Positions 31,015 through 38,998 of a stretch of 38,999 bases of DNA are shown here, piece after piece. The stretch's first letter is position 1. Each line of letters begins with the position of its first letter. The stretch is from Candidatus Mediterraneibacter stercoripullorum (GTDB lineage: Bacteria > Bacillota > Clostridia > Lachnospirales > Lachnospiraceae). Both the position numbers and the translations under genes were made by a program. The notes under the pieces were generated by a model, which saw nothing but the letters and a program-made list of their open reading frames with translations, was not told the DNA's origin and did no database searches. The DNA lies in NCBI GenBank assembly GCA_019115765.1, contig DXCZ01000006.1:1-38999 (forward strand), written 5' to 3'.

Positions 31015-31575
31015 TCAGTCGATCAGTTTGATCTGTGTCAGCGGCCAGTAGCGGAAGACTGCTTCTCCCAGTATCTCATCTCTGGTGACAAATGTATTAT
31101 CCCAGTATCGGGAATCCAGGGAATTATTCCGGTTATCACCCATTACAAAATAAGAATCCTCTGGTACTGTATAAGGTCCGAATGAGCCGACCATTGTCTC
31201 TTTGGTCTCCACGTCGTCCAGCGGCTGTGAAGATCCGTTGATATATATCTTGCCATCCCGTATCTCCACGGTCTCACCGGGGAGTCCTATGATCCTTTTG
31301 ATAAACAGCTGGCTCTCATCGTCCGGATAGCGGAAGATGATCACGTCAAATCGCTCCGGATCTCCTGCAATGTATGCCAGCCTGTTCCCGATGATACGGT
31401 CCCCCGGCATAATCGTATTCTCCATGGAGCCGGAAGGAATCTCTGCATTCACGATCAGGAACCTCCCTACAATGAATGCCAGCGCAGCGGCAATGATAAA
31501 AGTCAGCACCCATTGCAGAAGCTCTGAAAGAACAGGATTTTTAATATGTTTCTTTCTATGACGTCTCTGTTTCAT
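31015..31575 (-). CDS. lepB: Signal peptidase I
   Basis: A 186-residue type I signal peptidase that cleaves signal peptides of exported proteins. It has one N-terminal membrane segment (about 18-42). The catalytic serine is Ser50 in PSGSMENT and the general-base lysine is Lys93 in FIKRIIGLPGE; the box E region MGDNRNNSLDSRYW follows. The frame extends back to 31665, but GAGGT 7 nt before the ATG at 31575 and the short cytoplasmic tail of Gram-positive SipS-type enzymes support the shorter start. It is monocistronic, with a promoter candidate at 31688-31696 and the shared terminator at 30946-30996. Confidence 0.95.
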   Translation of the reverse strand: MKQRRHRKKHIKNPVLSELLQWVLTFIIAAALAFIVGRFLIVNAEIPSGSMENTIMPGDRIIGNRLAYIAGDPERFDVIIFRYPDDESQLFIKRIIGLPGETVEIRDGKIYINGSSQPLDDVETKETMVGSFGPYTVPEDSYFVMGDNRNNSLDSRYWDNTFVTRDEILGEAVFRYWPLTQIKLID

Positions 31576-31687
31576 GTAAATACCTCGACAAGTGAAAATT
31601 TTCTGTTTCTTATACTGCTTAAAAGTGATGCGCCAGGCAAAATATCTATGGTTATAAAATAGCATATCCTACCAGGCCAACATTGAT

Positions 31688-31727
31688 ATTATATCAGATT
31701 GTAAAAAATATTACAGAGGTTTTTACA
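31688..31727 (-). promoter_or_regulatory. Extended -10 promoter of lepB with nearby inverted repeat
   Basis: On the minus strand TGATATAAT (31696-31688) is a perfect extended -10. An 8-bp inverted repeat TGTAAAAA/TTTTTACA (31700-31707/31720-31727) lies upstream across the -35 region and could be an operator or the terminator of the kinase gene. Confidence 0.5.
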
Positions 31728-31796
31728 TTATGTTTCGAGAATATAGTTCTTTCGTATTACATTCCTCCAGCCGGACGGTTGAAATACTATTAAACT

Positions 31797-32690
31797 TTAT
31801 TCTGGAAAGAGCACAGTAACAGAAAGTACCTGGTCTGAAAACTCCGCATGGATACTTCCGCCCATCTGTTCGGTCAGGGCGCGGGCGATGGACAGGCCCA
31901 GTCCGGTTGCGTCAGAGGAAGCAGTCTCTACGGTGTAAAAGCGGTCGAAGAGCCTGCCGGCACTGACCTCATCCAGCTTTTCCGCGTGGTTGGAGAACAG
32001 AATCTCTCCGGTCTCTTTCAACTCAATGACGAGATCCCCGTTGCTGTATTTCAGTGCATTGGAGATCAGGTTCCCGATGACCCGGGTTAGGGCGCTGCGG
32101 TTCAGAGTACGACGGACTTTTGCCTCCGGCAGATGGATCTCGGGGGTGATCCCGTGCTGCCGGAGAGCGGCATAGAAACCGGAGATGCTGTCCTCAAGAA
32201 CCCGGTTCAGGATCAGAGGCTCAGCCGGTGTACCGTCAGATACGGAGGTGAACACTGAGTAGCGGAACAGTTCCTCGGTCAGTTGTCTTAGTGCTTCCGT
32301 CCGGTTTCGAATGATCTTCAGATAGCGGGAAACTTCATCGGATTTCTCTGTTTTGTCGAGAAGATCCAGATATCCGCAGATGGCGGTCAGGGGAGTGCGC
32401 AGATCATGGGAGATGCCGGTGACTGCGTTCTTCAGCTCCCAGTCGCCCTGCTGAAAACGAAGATGTTCACTTCTCAGTTTCTTTAGCTCTTTATTTATGC
32501 TGTTTGCAAGATGTCTCATGTAACGGTCCCGGCTGGAAATATCAATCACGGTATTGGTATCTCCAGAAATCTTTTCGGTAAATGCATCGGATATCTCCCT
32601 GGCGGAACGCCGGATCAGATAGAGCCGTACTGATTGGATCAGGATAACGATGCAGAGTATGATGATGATCAGGCAGAGCCAGAATTCCAT
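31797..32690 (-). CDS. Sensor histidine kinase of the ABC/two-component module
   Basis: A 297-residue kinase with one short N-terminal membrane segment (about 4-26) and almost no outer domain. The phospho-acceptor is His95 in GISHDLRTPLT, the N box is NLISNALKYS and the G1 box is ATGLGLSIA. Kinases with this short sensor often read the state of the partner ABC transporter rather than a ligand. It is the last of four minus-strand genes (regulator, ATPase, permease, kinase). The start follows AGGAGGT. It phosphorylates the regulator encoded at 34595-35275. Confidence 0.92.
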   Translation of the reverse strand: MEFWLCLIIIILCIVILIQSVRLYLIRRSAREISDAFTEKISGDTNTVIDISSRDRYMRHLANSINKELKKLRSEHLRFQQGDWELKNAVTGISHDLRTPLTAICGYLDLLDKTEKSDEVSRYLKIIRNRTEALRQLTEELFRYSVFTSVSDGTPAEPLILNRVLEDSISGFYAALRQHGITPEIHLPEAKVRRTLNRSALTRVIGNLISNALKYSNGDLVIELKETGEILFSNHAEKLDEVSAGRLFDRFYTVETASSDATGLGLSIARALTEQMGGSIHAEFSDQVLSVTVLFPE

Positions 32691-32773
32691 AAGAAAAGTA
32701 CCTCCTGTTACTGATATCCCTTAACCGGGATCATTCTAATGATTTTACAACAAATCGTAGCGCGGATTTTATT

Positions 32774-33613
32774 TTACCGCAGGTCCTTTTTTCGGAAGAG
32801 AAAGATTCCCACTGTTGTGACGACTACTGTGACGCCGGCGGAATAGGCCATGAGCAGCATAGGATTTGCGGCCTCCATATTGACATATTGGACGGACTGG
32901 CCGGTGGGCAGCAGGTCATTCAGAACCTCATAAACTTCCCGTTCGGTACCTTCCAGATACATGGGATTCGGCATTTCAGCAACATTTTCTCCAGAAATGT
33001 CAGATCCATCTGCAGAGTAACTGACAAGCTGATAAGTGGGCGGCTGTTCCAGTCTGGCCCGGATATAGATCGCTGCAAAGAGCAGGATAAATACAAACAG
33101 GATGTTAATGACAGCCGTGACCGCCCGGCTCTGACAGAGCATGGCAATACATGTGCACAGAGCGCAGAAAGCGGCCCCCATGAAAAAGATCCCAAGGACA
33201 GTAAGGATTACAGCCCTTATATCATTGTCAAAGAATCCTGAGAGCGGAAGTCCTGTGGCAAGTGCGGCTGCAAGGTAAAAGAGACACATGACCACGGAAG
33301 CAGCTATGCAGGTAATGAGCCCGGACAGATAGATAGCGGTCCGGGAATGCCCGATGATCAGCTTGTTCCTCATAGCTCCGCTGCTGTATTCCGCCCCGAT
33401 AAACAGACTGATAAAGGCGGACAGCAGGATCCCCAGGAACAGGGAATAGAAAAAGAATGTAGTATCCGGTGAAGGATCGGATCCGTAGTTTACAGCTTGA
33501 ACCCAGTTCATGAACTGACTGACCACAGCCAGGATGATCATAAAAATATTGCACAGCCAGAATGATTTATTTTTAAACAGGCGCACGAAATATGCGGATA
33601 ACAGTCTACTCAT
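32774..33613 (-). CDS. ABC-2-type permease of the two-component module
   Basis: A 279-residue membrane protein with about six hydrophobic segments. Its N-terminal YFVRLFKNKSFWLCNIFMI and the SLFIGAEYSSGAMRNKLIIGHSR block are typical of bacitracin/lantibiotic self-protection permeases (BcrB/LanE-like). The outside loop near residue 200-240 is acidic. It overlaps the ATPase gene by 8 nt, so the two are translationally coupled. It acts with that ATPase to remove a membrane-active antibiotic or modified peptide. The compound is unknown. Confidence 0.85.
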   Translation of the reverse strand: MSRLLSAYFVRLFKNKSFWLCNIFMIILAVVSQFMNWVQAVNYGSDPSPDTTFFFYSLFLGILLSAFISLFIGAEYSSGAMRNKLIIGHSRTAIYLSGLITCIAASVVMCLFYLAAALATGLPLSGFFDNDIRAVILTVLGIFFMGAAFCALCTCIAMLCQSRAVTAVINILFVFILLFAAIYIRARLEQPPTYQLVSYSADGSDISGENVAEMPNPMYLEGTEREVYEVLNDLLPTGQSVQYVNMEAANPMLLMAYSAGVTVVVTTVGIFLFRKKDLR

Positions 33614-34520
33614 GTTTATTCCCTCCGATCAGATTGACATAATAGCTCTCCAGGCTCTCTTCGTTTTCTGTCAGGGAGATGACATCGCATCCCTCTTCTG
33701 CCAGCGCGAGAGTCAGCTGCGTGACATTAACTTTCGCGTAGATATCTGCCATAGTATCAGAGAAAATATTGTATTCCAGGTTCATTTTATCCATGACACG
33801 TGTAAAAGCGCGGATATCAGATACCTGTACCCGGATGCATTTCCGGCAGGCGGCGTCCAGTTCCCCGGCGCTGATCTCACGGACCATGCGGCCGTGGTCG
33901 ATAAAGCCGTAGCAGGTGGCAAGGCGGGAGAGCTCATCCAGGATGTGACTGGAGATGAGGAACGTAATGCCTTTCTCACGGTTCAGCCGCAGGATCAGCT
34001 CCCGCATCTCAATGATACCCTGTGGATCCAGACCGTTGACTGGTTCGTCCAGGACAAGAAAATCCGGATCTCCTGCCAGAGCGATGGCAATGCCAAGCCT
34101 CTGACGCATTCCGAGAGAGAACTTTCCTGCCTTCTTTTGCCCGGTGCCTTCCAGACCTACAAGGGAGAGCAGTTCCGGTATCCCGTCAAAGGAGGGGAGT
34201 CCGATGATGCGGTACTGTTCCTTCAAGTTTTCCTCGGCGGTCATATCCGGATAGAAGGAAGGGGTCTCCACGACAGCGCCCATCCTGCGCCGGCATTTTG
34301 TGATGCCCGGTTCATCATGTCTGCATTTATAGAGGGTGTAGTTCCCGGATGAAGGGGCCTGCAGTCCGCAGATCAGACGGATGAAAGTGGTCTTTCCTGC
34401 GCCGTTGCGCCCGACGAAGCCGTAGATTCCCCCTTTTGGTACGTGAATAGAAAAGTTGTCCAGCGCCTGAAAGCGCCGGTAATTTTTGCTCAGCGATTCC
34501 GCTGTAAGGATATAGTCCAT
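33606..34520 (-). CDS. ABC transporter ATPase, BcrA/LanF-like
   Basis: A 304-residue ATPase. Walker A is GRNGAGKTT, the signature FSLGMRQRLGIAIAL, Walker B FLVLDEPVNGLDP and the switch histidine lies in ISSHILDELSR. This pattern, with an accessory C-terminal region of about 90 residues, is typical of bacitracin and lantibiotic exporters. It is the second gene of the minus-strand module, after the response regulator, and pairs with the overlapping permease gene. Confidence 0.92.
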   Translation of the reverse strand: MDYILTAESLSKNYRRFQALDNFSIHVPKGGIYGFVGRNGAGKTTFIRLICGLQAPSSGNYTLYKCRHDEPGITKCRRRMGAVVETPSFYPDMTAEENLKEQYRIIGLPSFDGIPELLSLVGLEGTGQKKAGKFSLGMRQRLGIAIALAGDPDFLVLDEPVNGLDPQGIIEMRELILRLNREKGITFLISSHILDELSRLATCYGFIDHGRMVREISAGELDAACRKCIRVQVSDIRAFTRVMDKMNLEYNIFSDTMADIYAKVNVTQLTLALAEEGCDVISLTENEESLESYYVNLIGGNKHE

Positions 34521-34594
34521 AATTCAGCCTCCTGTATTTTGATGACAGGATTGATTTTACGTGGAGAGGGTTAAGAAAGCGGTAAAGGAAACAG

Positions 34595-35275
34595 TTAAGA
34601 AAGGGTTAAGATATCTTCATTCATTTTAAAGCCGATGCCCCATACCGCCTCGATATAATCCTTTCCATTAATACTTTTCAGTTTCTTACGCAAGTTGCTG
34701 ATGTGCACCTTGAGAGAACTTTCTACACAGTCCGGCGTATCCTCGCTGATCCGGTCCAGCATGACGGAGCGGGTGATGACCTGGGAAGGATTGGCCATAA
34801 GCAGTTTCAATATGGCGTATTCCGTGCGCGTCAGCTTTACCGGCTGCTCATCTACGGTAACTGCACGGGTGGCTGTGTCCATACGGATCGCGTCAAAGGT
34901 CAGGACAGCAGAATTGCCGGAAGCAGAGGCTTTCCTCAGCTGGACCGTGATCCGTGCCAGCAGCTCAGCTGTGTCAAAAGGTTTGGTAATATAATCAGCG
35001 GCGCCGCTGAGCAGCAGGTCCACTTTATCAGAAACGTCCGCCTTAGCGCTGACGACAATAACGGGAATGTCCTTAATACGAGGAAGCAGCTCTTCGCCGC
35101 TGAGCCCCGGCAGCATCAGATCCAGAAGGATCAGATCCGGCCTGTGACCGGACAGATACAGAAGAGCTTCAGTGCCCGAGTAAGCCCGGGAAACAGAATA
35201 CCCCTCCCTCGTCAGAACCTCCTCCACCATATCCCCGATACAGACATCGTCATCAATGATCAATATATTCCTCAA
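34595..35275 (-). CDS. OmpR/PhoB-family response regulator
   Basis: A 226-residue regulator. The receiver domain has the acidic cluster IIDDD (Asp8-10), phospho-acceptor Asp52 in ILLDLMLPG and Lys98 in YITKPFD. The C-terminal winged helix includes RTEYAILKLLMANPSQVITR and the typical VHISNLRKKL. The frame is open to 35329, but GGAGG (35284-35288) lies 8 nt from a TTG at 35275, which begins the normal RNILIIDDD. It heads the four-gene module and probably activates it in response to an antimicrobial peptide. Confidence 0.93.
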   Translation of the reverse strand: MRNILIIDDDVCIGDMVEEVLTREGYSVSRAYSGTEALLYLSGHRPDLILLDLMLPGLSGEELLPRIKDIPVIVVSAKADVSDKVDLLLSGAADYITKPFDTAELLARITVQLRKASASGNSAVLTFDAIRMDTATRAVTVDEQPVKLTRTEYAILKLLMANPSQVITRSVMLDRISEDTPDCVESSLKVHISNLRKKLKSINGKDYIEAVWGIGFKMNEDILTLS

Positions 35276-35334
35276 AACATCCACCTCCAGAAGAAGATTA
35301 TATACGCACTCCCCCTTGATTTCAACCACACCAC

Positions 35335-35363
35335 TTTATAATAAAAGTATAAACAATTCTAAA
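35335..35363 (-). promoter_or_regulatory. Promoter of the response-regulator module
   Basis: On the minus strand TTTAGA, a 17-bp spacer and TATAAA. The start site would lie about 50 nt before the TTG start codon. Confidence 0.5.
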
Positions 35364-35464
35364 ATTAGTGGTAAATTCACAGACAGGACACAATTTATCT
35401 GTTAAAATGCAGTTACAGGCAGTCGATAAGGACTGTAACACTGATAGAAAACAGGAGGTTGCTT

Positions 35465-35638
35465 ATGAACAGAATACAGTACAGTTTCTATATGTTTATC
35501 TTATATAACGATTTCGGAAAGAAGATCAAGGAGGTTCTCAACGGACTGATCCCCGGTCTCATCCGCGAGCCTCAGCCGGTGAGAGTGCCGGTGCAGAGGC
35601 CATATCCGGAACAGCAGTATGGAAATCGACAGAGATAA
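35465..35638 (+). CDS. Small unknown protein of 57 residues
   Basis: An ATG at 35465 lies 6 nt after AGGAGG (35453-35458) and opens a 57-codon frame ending TAA at 35638, followed 23 nt later by a strong terminator. The N-terminal half is amphipathic (NRIQYSFYMFILYNDFGKK and a helix KIKEVLNGLIPGLI), and the C-terminal half is Pro/Arg/Gln-rich (VPVQRPYPEQQYGNRQR). The product is basic and has no signal peptide. The ribosome binding site, free-standing unit and terminator make it a credible gene. I do not recognise a family. It lies divergent from the antibiotic-response module, but no functional link is shown. Confidence 0.6.
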   Translation: MNRIQYSFYMFILYNDFGKKIKEVLNGLIPGLIREPQPVRVPVQRPYPEQQYGNRQR

Positions 35639-35661
35639 TAAGAAAGAATAGGACATAAGAA

Positions 35662-35715
35662 GGCGGATTACATGGACGGGTCAGAAGACGGACCACATGG
35701 ATCCGCCTTTTTTTT
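35662..35715 (+). terminator. Intrinsic terminator after the small protein gene
   Basis: GGCGGAT (35662-35668) pairs with ATCCGCC (35701-35707) around an inner GGTC/GACC stem, followed by eight T. Confidence 0.85.
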
Positions 35716-35816
35716 CGTCGTGAGATGTGATAAAATTCTGGAGAGAGGAACAGAAGTTCTAATCGCAGGCCGAGAGGGGAAGGCAGCTGATATATGATTG
35801 ATAAGGGAGGTAGAAT

Positions 35817-36752
35817 ATGTCAGGAACAGTGAAAAGGATTACTGGGCTTTTGATTGCCGCCTTGCTGGCGGTTACAACAGTTTCCTGCGGAAATCTGACG
35901 GAAGTCCGGGAAGATACGGCTGCATCAGCACAGTATGATTCCGTGCAGGAGGTGCCGGACTATAGCGGGGAGCCATATGTGGAGATCAACAATAATCAGC
36001 CGGATTTCACAGAGGAAGAGCTGACGACAGTAGCTTATGAGGAGTACACCGCCCTGGACGCCCTGGGCAGATGCGGGGAGGCGGAAGCCTGCGTAGGTGA
36101 AGAATTGATGCCGGATGAAGAGCGTGAGGACATCAGTTCTGTGACGCCTAGCGGATGGAAGAATGAGAAATATGACAACGTGGATGGAGGATATCTGTAC
36201 AACCGCTGTCATCTGATCGGCTATCAGCTCTCCGGGGAAAACGCTAATGAGGAAAACCTGATCACGGGTACCCGTTATATGAACACGGAGGGCATGCTCC
36301 CCTTTGAAAATATGGTAGCGGAATATGTACACGAAACGGAAAATCATGTGATGTATCGTGTGACTCCTGTGTTTGAAGGAACAGATCTGGTGGCCTCCGG
36401 AGTACAGATGGAAGCAGAGTCAGTGGAGGACGACGGAGAAGGAATTTCCTTTAATGTATATGTTTATAATGTACAGCCTGACATTACGATCAATTATGCT
36501 ACCGGTGACAACTGGGAATCTGCTGAAGGAGATACCGGATCAATAAGCGAAGCATCCGATGAGACGGTACAGGGAAGTTATCGTCATGACGAGGAACAGT
36601 CTTATGTTATAAATGAGAATACGAAAAAGTTTCATAATCCGGACTGCTCCAGCGTAGAAGATATCAAAGAGAAGAATAAGAGAGAGTTTACAGGTACCCG
36701 GGACGAACTGATCGATGACGGATATGATCCCTGCGGAATCTGTAAACCATAG
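35817..36752 (+). CDS. Lipoprotein DNA/RNA non-specific endonuclease with C-terminal Cys motif
   Basis: A 311-residue secreted lipoprotein; the lipobox is TVSCG with Cys24. The central domain (about 85-230) is a beta-beta-alpha-metal nuclease: YNRCHLIGYQL with likely catalytic His132, then NEENLITGTRYMN with the metal-binding asparagine and EGMLPFENMVAEYV. This variant uses NRCH where classical enzymes have DRGH. The C-terminal 50 residues (FHNPDCSSVEDIKEKN to PCGICKP) resemble the Ada-like Cys4 zinc motif often attached to secreted nucleases in Clostridia. It likely degrades extracellular DNA for nutrition. Start: AGGGAGG with a 6-nt gap. The deoB gene, 18 nt downstream, fits nucleoside salvage. 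Confidence 0.85.
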   Translation: MSGTVKRITGLLIAALLAVTTVSCGNLTEVREDTAASAQYDSVQEVPDYSGEPYVEINNNQPDFTEEELTTVAYEEYTALDALGRCGEAEACVGEELMPDEEREDISSVTPSGWKNEKYDNVDGGYLYNRCHLIGYQLSGENANEENLITGTRYMNTEGMLPFENMVAEYVHETENHVMYRVTPVFEGTDLVASGVQMEAESVEDDGEGISFNVYVYNVQPDITINYATGDNWESAEGDTGSISEASDETVQGSYRHDEEQSYVINENTKKFHNPDCSSVEDIKEKNKREFTGTRDELIDDGYDPCGICKP

Positions 36753-36770
36753 AGAAAGGAAGCTGAGATC

Positions 36771-37961
36771 ATGGAGAGATTCAGAAGGATATTTGTGATC
36801 GTCATGGATTCTCTGGGAGTGGGAGCGATGGATGATTCCCCTGAGTTTGGCGATGTGGGTGTGAATACGCTGGGACACATTTCACAGGCTGTGGATCAGC
36901 TGATCATGCCGAACCTTCAGAAGATGGGAATGGCGAATCTCACCCCGCTGAAGCAGGTGCTGCCAGTTGAGAAGAGTCTGGGGTATTACGGGAAACTGCG
37001 GGAGAAGAGCAGGGGAAAGGACACCATGACCGGTCACTGGGAGATGATGGGGCTGGAAGTGAAGAAGCCTTTTAAGACATTTACGGAAAATGGATTTCCG
37101 CCGGAGCTGATCGCAGAGCTGGAGCGGAGGACCGGGCATAAAGTGATCGGGAACAAGAGCGCCAGCGGCACGGAGATCCTGGATGAGCTTGGAGAGGAAG
37201 AGATTGCCACAGGACATATGATCGTGTATACATCCGCGGACTCTGTCCTGCAGATATGCGGGAACGAGGAGACGTTCGGCCTAGATGAGCTGTATCGGTG
37301 CTGCGAGATTGCCCGGGAGATCACTATGAAGGACGAGTGGAAGGTAGGACGCGTCATCGCCCGACCCTATGTAGGCAGGAAACGGGGAGAGTTCAGGCGC
37401 ACAAGCAACCGCCATGACTATGCGCTGAAGCCCTTTGGCAGGACGGCGCTCAATGCTCTGCAGGAGGCCGGCCTGGATGTGATCTCTGTCGGAAAGATCC
37501 GCGATATCTTCGACGGGGAAGGAATTACGGAGGCATATAAGTCGAAGAGTTCTGTCCACGGGATGGAGCAGACTCTGGAACTGGCCGGGAAGGAGTTCCA
37601 TGGACTGTGCTTTGTAAACCTGGTAGATTTTGACGCGTTGTGGGGACATAGGAGAGATCCGGAGGGGTATGCTGCCGAGATCGGACGCTTTGATGAGAAG
37701 CTGGGAATGCTCCTGCCCCTTCTGAAAGAGGATGACCTGCTGATCATCACAGCTGATCACGGGAATGATCCTACTTATACAGGTACGGATCATACGAGAG
37801 AAAAGGTGCCTTTTCTTGCATATTCTCCGTCAATGAGCGGGAGCGGAGAGTTTCCGGAGGCAGATACATTTGCAGTGATCGGCGCTACAGTGACCGATAA
37901 TTTCGGCGTAAAGATGCCGGATGGTACCATCGGGCGGTCGATCATGGAGAAGCTGCGATAA
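36771..37961 (+). CDS. deoB: Phosphopentomutase
   Basis: A 396-residue cytosolic enzyme of the alkaline-phosphatase superfamily. It converts (deoxy)ribose-1-phosphate to the 5-phosphate in nucleoside catabolism. It has the N-terminal metal motif [12 protein letters not shown], the phosphorylated threonine region [13 protein letters not shown], and the C-terminal [18 protein letters not shown] metal ligands. Length fits DeoB. It starts behind AAGGAAG, 18 nt after the nuclease gene, so the two are probably cotranscribed: external DNA hydrolysis and nucleoside use would be linked. The terminator at 38004 follows. Confidence 0.96.
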   Translation: MERFRRIFVIVMDSLGVGAMDDSPEFGDVGVNTLGHISQAVDQLIMPNLQKMGMANLTPLKQVLPVEKSLGYYGKLREKSRGKDTMTGHWEMMGLEVKKPFKTFTENGFPPELIAELERRTGHKVIGNKSASGTEILDELGEEEIATGHMIVYTSADSVLQICGNEETFGLDELYRCCEIAREITMKDEWKVGRVIARPYVGRKRGEFRRTSNRHDYALKPFGRTALNALQEAGLDVISVGKIRDIFDGEGITEAYKSKSSVHGMEQTLELAGKEFHGLCFVNLVDFDALWGHRRDPEGYAAEIGRFDEKLGMLLPLLKEDDLLIITADHGNDPTYTGTDHTREKVPFLAYSPSMSGSGEFPEADTFAVIGATVTDNFGVKMPDGTIGRSIMEKLR

Positions 37962-38003
37962 TGCCATAACACCGGGAATGCAGGAGTGTAAGGCAGATTG
38001 AGA

Positions 38004-38037
38004 GAGAGTACTGTTTTCGGACGGTACTTTCTTTTTT
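38004..38037 (+). terminator. Intrinsic terminator after deoB
   Basis: GAGAGTACTG (38004-38013) pairs with CGGTACTTTC (38022-38031), including two G-U pairs, followed by a T run. Confidence 0.75.
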
Positions 38038-38044
38038 ATATTTA

Positions 38045-38073
38045 TTGACAGGTGAATATACTTAGTATATATT
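38045..38073 (+). promoter_or_regulatory. Promoter of the padR operon
   Basis: TTGACA (38045-38050), a 17-bp spacer and TATATT (38068-38073). It lies 44 bp before the padR start codon and overlaps a palindromic operator. Confidence 0.8.
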
Positions 38074-38095
38074 TGTATTTAGCAATACTAAGTAT
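38058..38095 (+). promoter_or_regulatory. Twin palindromic operators at the padR promoter
   Basis: ATACTTAGTAT (38058-38068) and ATACTAAGTAT (38085-38095) are both perfect 5-1-5 palindromes with the same half-sites, 27 bp apart centre to centre. One covers the spacer and the first base of the -10; the other lies just after the start site. They fit autorepression by the PadR protein. Confidence 0.7.
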
Positions 38096-38117
38096 TTGAA
38101 AAACGGGAGGCAGGTGT

Positions 38118-38477
38118 ATGGAGAGCCGTTTTACACAGCAGTTGAAAAAGGGCGTTCTGGAGATGGTCGTGCTCTGTATCATATTAGAGAAAGATACATA
38201 CGGTTATGAGCTCCTTCAGGAACTTGGGAAACGGGGAGAAGGTTTCTTTGATCTGAAGGAAGGTACGCTCTATCCCATCCTGTACCGTCTGGAAGATGAC
38301 GGCCTGATCCAGTCCTCCTGGAAGCAGGATCCGGAAAGAAACGGGGGAAGACGTCCTGCGCCGAAAAAATATTACAGAATCACGGAAGCGGGCAGCAGGG
38401 CGGCGGAGGATTACCGGGACATATGGAAGAAATTTGAGCAGTGCGTGGATCACTTATGCGGGGAGGGAGAAGTGTGA
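38118..38477 (+). CDS. PadR-family transcriptional regulator
   Basis: A 119-residue PadR protein. The winged helix has LEMVVLCIILEKDTYGYELLQ, the wing DLKEGTLYPILYRLEDDGLI and the GGRRPAPKKYYRITEAG block. Short PadR proteins of this sub-family usually stand before HAAS-domain genes and repress their own operon. The ATG lies behind GGGAGGCAGG. Twin palindromes overlap its promoter. The next gene starts 58 nt later and is probably in the same transcript. Confidence 0.93.
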   Translation: MESRFTQQLKKGVLEMVVLCIILEKDTYGYELLQELGKRGEGFFDLKEGTLYPILYRLEDDGLIQSSWKQDPERNGGRRPAPKKYYRITEAGSRAAEDYRDIWKKFEQCVDHLCGEGEV

Positions 38478-38535
38478 AAGTAAACTTTCACATCTACCAT
38501 TATTGACGCAGCAAGTGCGTCAGAAAGAGGAAAGC

Positions 38536-38889
38536 ATGACAGAAGAACAGAAAAAGATCAAAAGGTATGTAAACGCTCTGGAGCGCCGTCTCAAGCTCCC
38601 ATTAAAGTTAAAGGTCAGGATCAACGAAGATATAGGCACAGAGATCCATCTCAGAATGGAGGCAGGAGAGAGTGTAGATGAGATCCTGGAGGAAATGGGA
38701 AGTCCCGAGGCAGTGGCAGAGCGGTTTCATGAGGAGTATGCAGAGTATGTTGTGAAGAAAAGTCCGATTCGATTCCTGTTCCTTGGACTGGCAGCCTTTA
38801 TTATCATAGCAGCGGTCCTATTTGGAATTGTATTTACACAGTCGCACCAGACTGAATCAGCGATTTCTAGTGTAGTCTCGGAAACTTAA
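38536..38889 (+). pseudogene. HAAS-domain (DUF1700-like) membrane protein, probably truncated by the right-hand repeat
   Basis: A 117-residue open frame. Residues 1-75 are a HAAS-type helical domain (YVNALERRLKLPLKLKVRINEDI, then EILEEMGSPEAVAERFHEEY); about 79-101 is a membrane segment. The last six codons and the stop lie inside the inverted repeat at 38870-38998, so the native C-terminus appears replaced by element sequence (VVSET). The gene usually found next in such operons is also absent within the window. HAAS proteins are commonly longer, with more membrane helices. The start follows GAGG with a short gap. The remaining product may still be made. An alternative is a naturally short protein that happens to end in a repeat. 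Confidence 0.65.
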
Positions 38890-38998
38890 TAGAATAAGAG
38901 TAACCAGTGAGAAGAATCGACACATATTCGATTCCAGAAGGAGAAAAATTATGGAGATCAGAGACAAAAAATCTGGTGGATAGAAAAAAGGGCATAGC
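38870..38998 (+). repeat. Right arm of the 129-bp perfect terminal inverted repeat (probable insertion element end)
   Basis: It begins GTGTAGTCTCGG at 38870 and is the exact reverse complement of 1-129. It holds a hairpin (38914-38920/38928-38934), an AGAAGGAG ribosome binding site and ATG 38951 opening 10 codons to a TAG. A GTG further on (38977) is open to the window end. Layout suits the 5' end of a mobile element, with a hairpin protecting the transposase ribosome binding site. The body lies outside the window. Confidence 0.75.

Noticed and set aside
33534-34352. Plus-strand open frame of 272 codons
   Set aside because: It is the reverse of the BcrA-like ATPase, whose Walker and signature motifs are intact on the minus strand.
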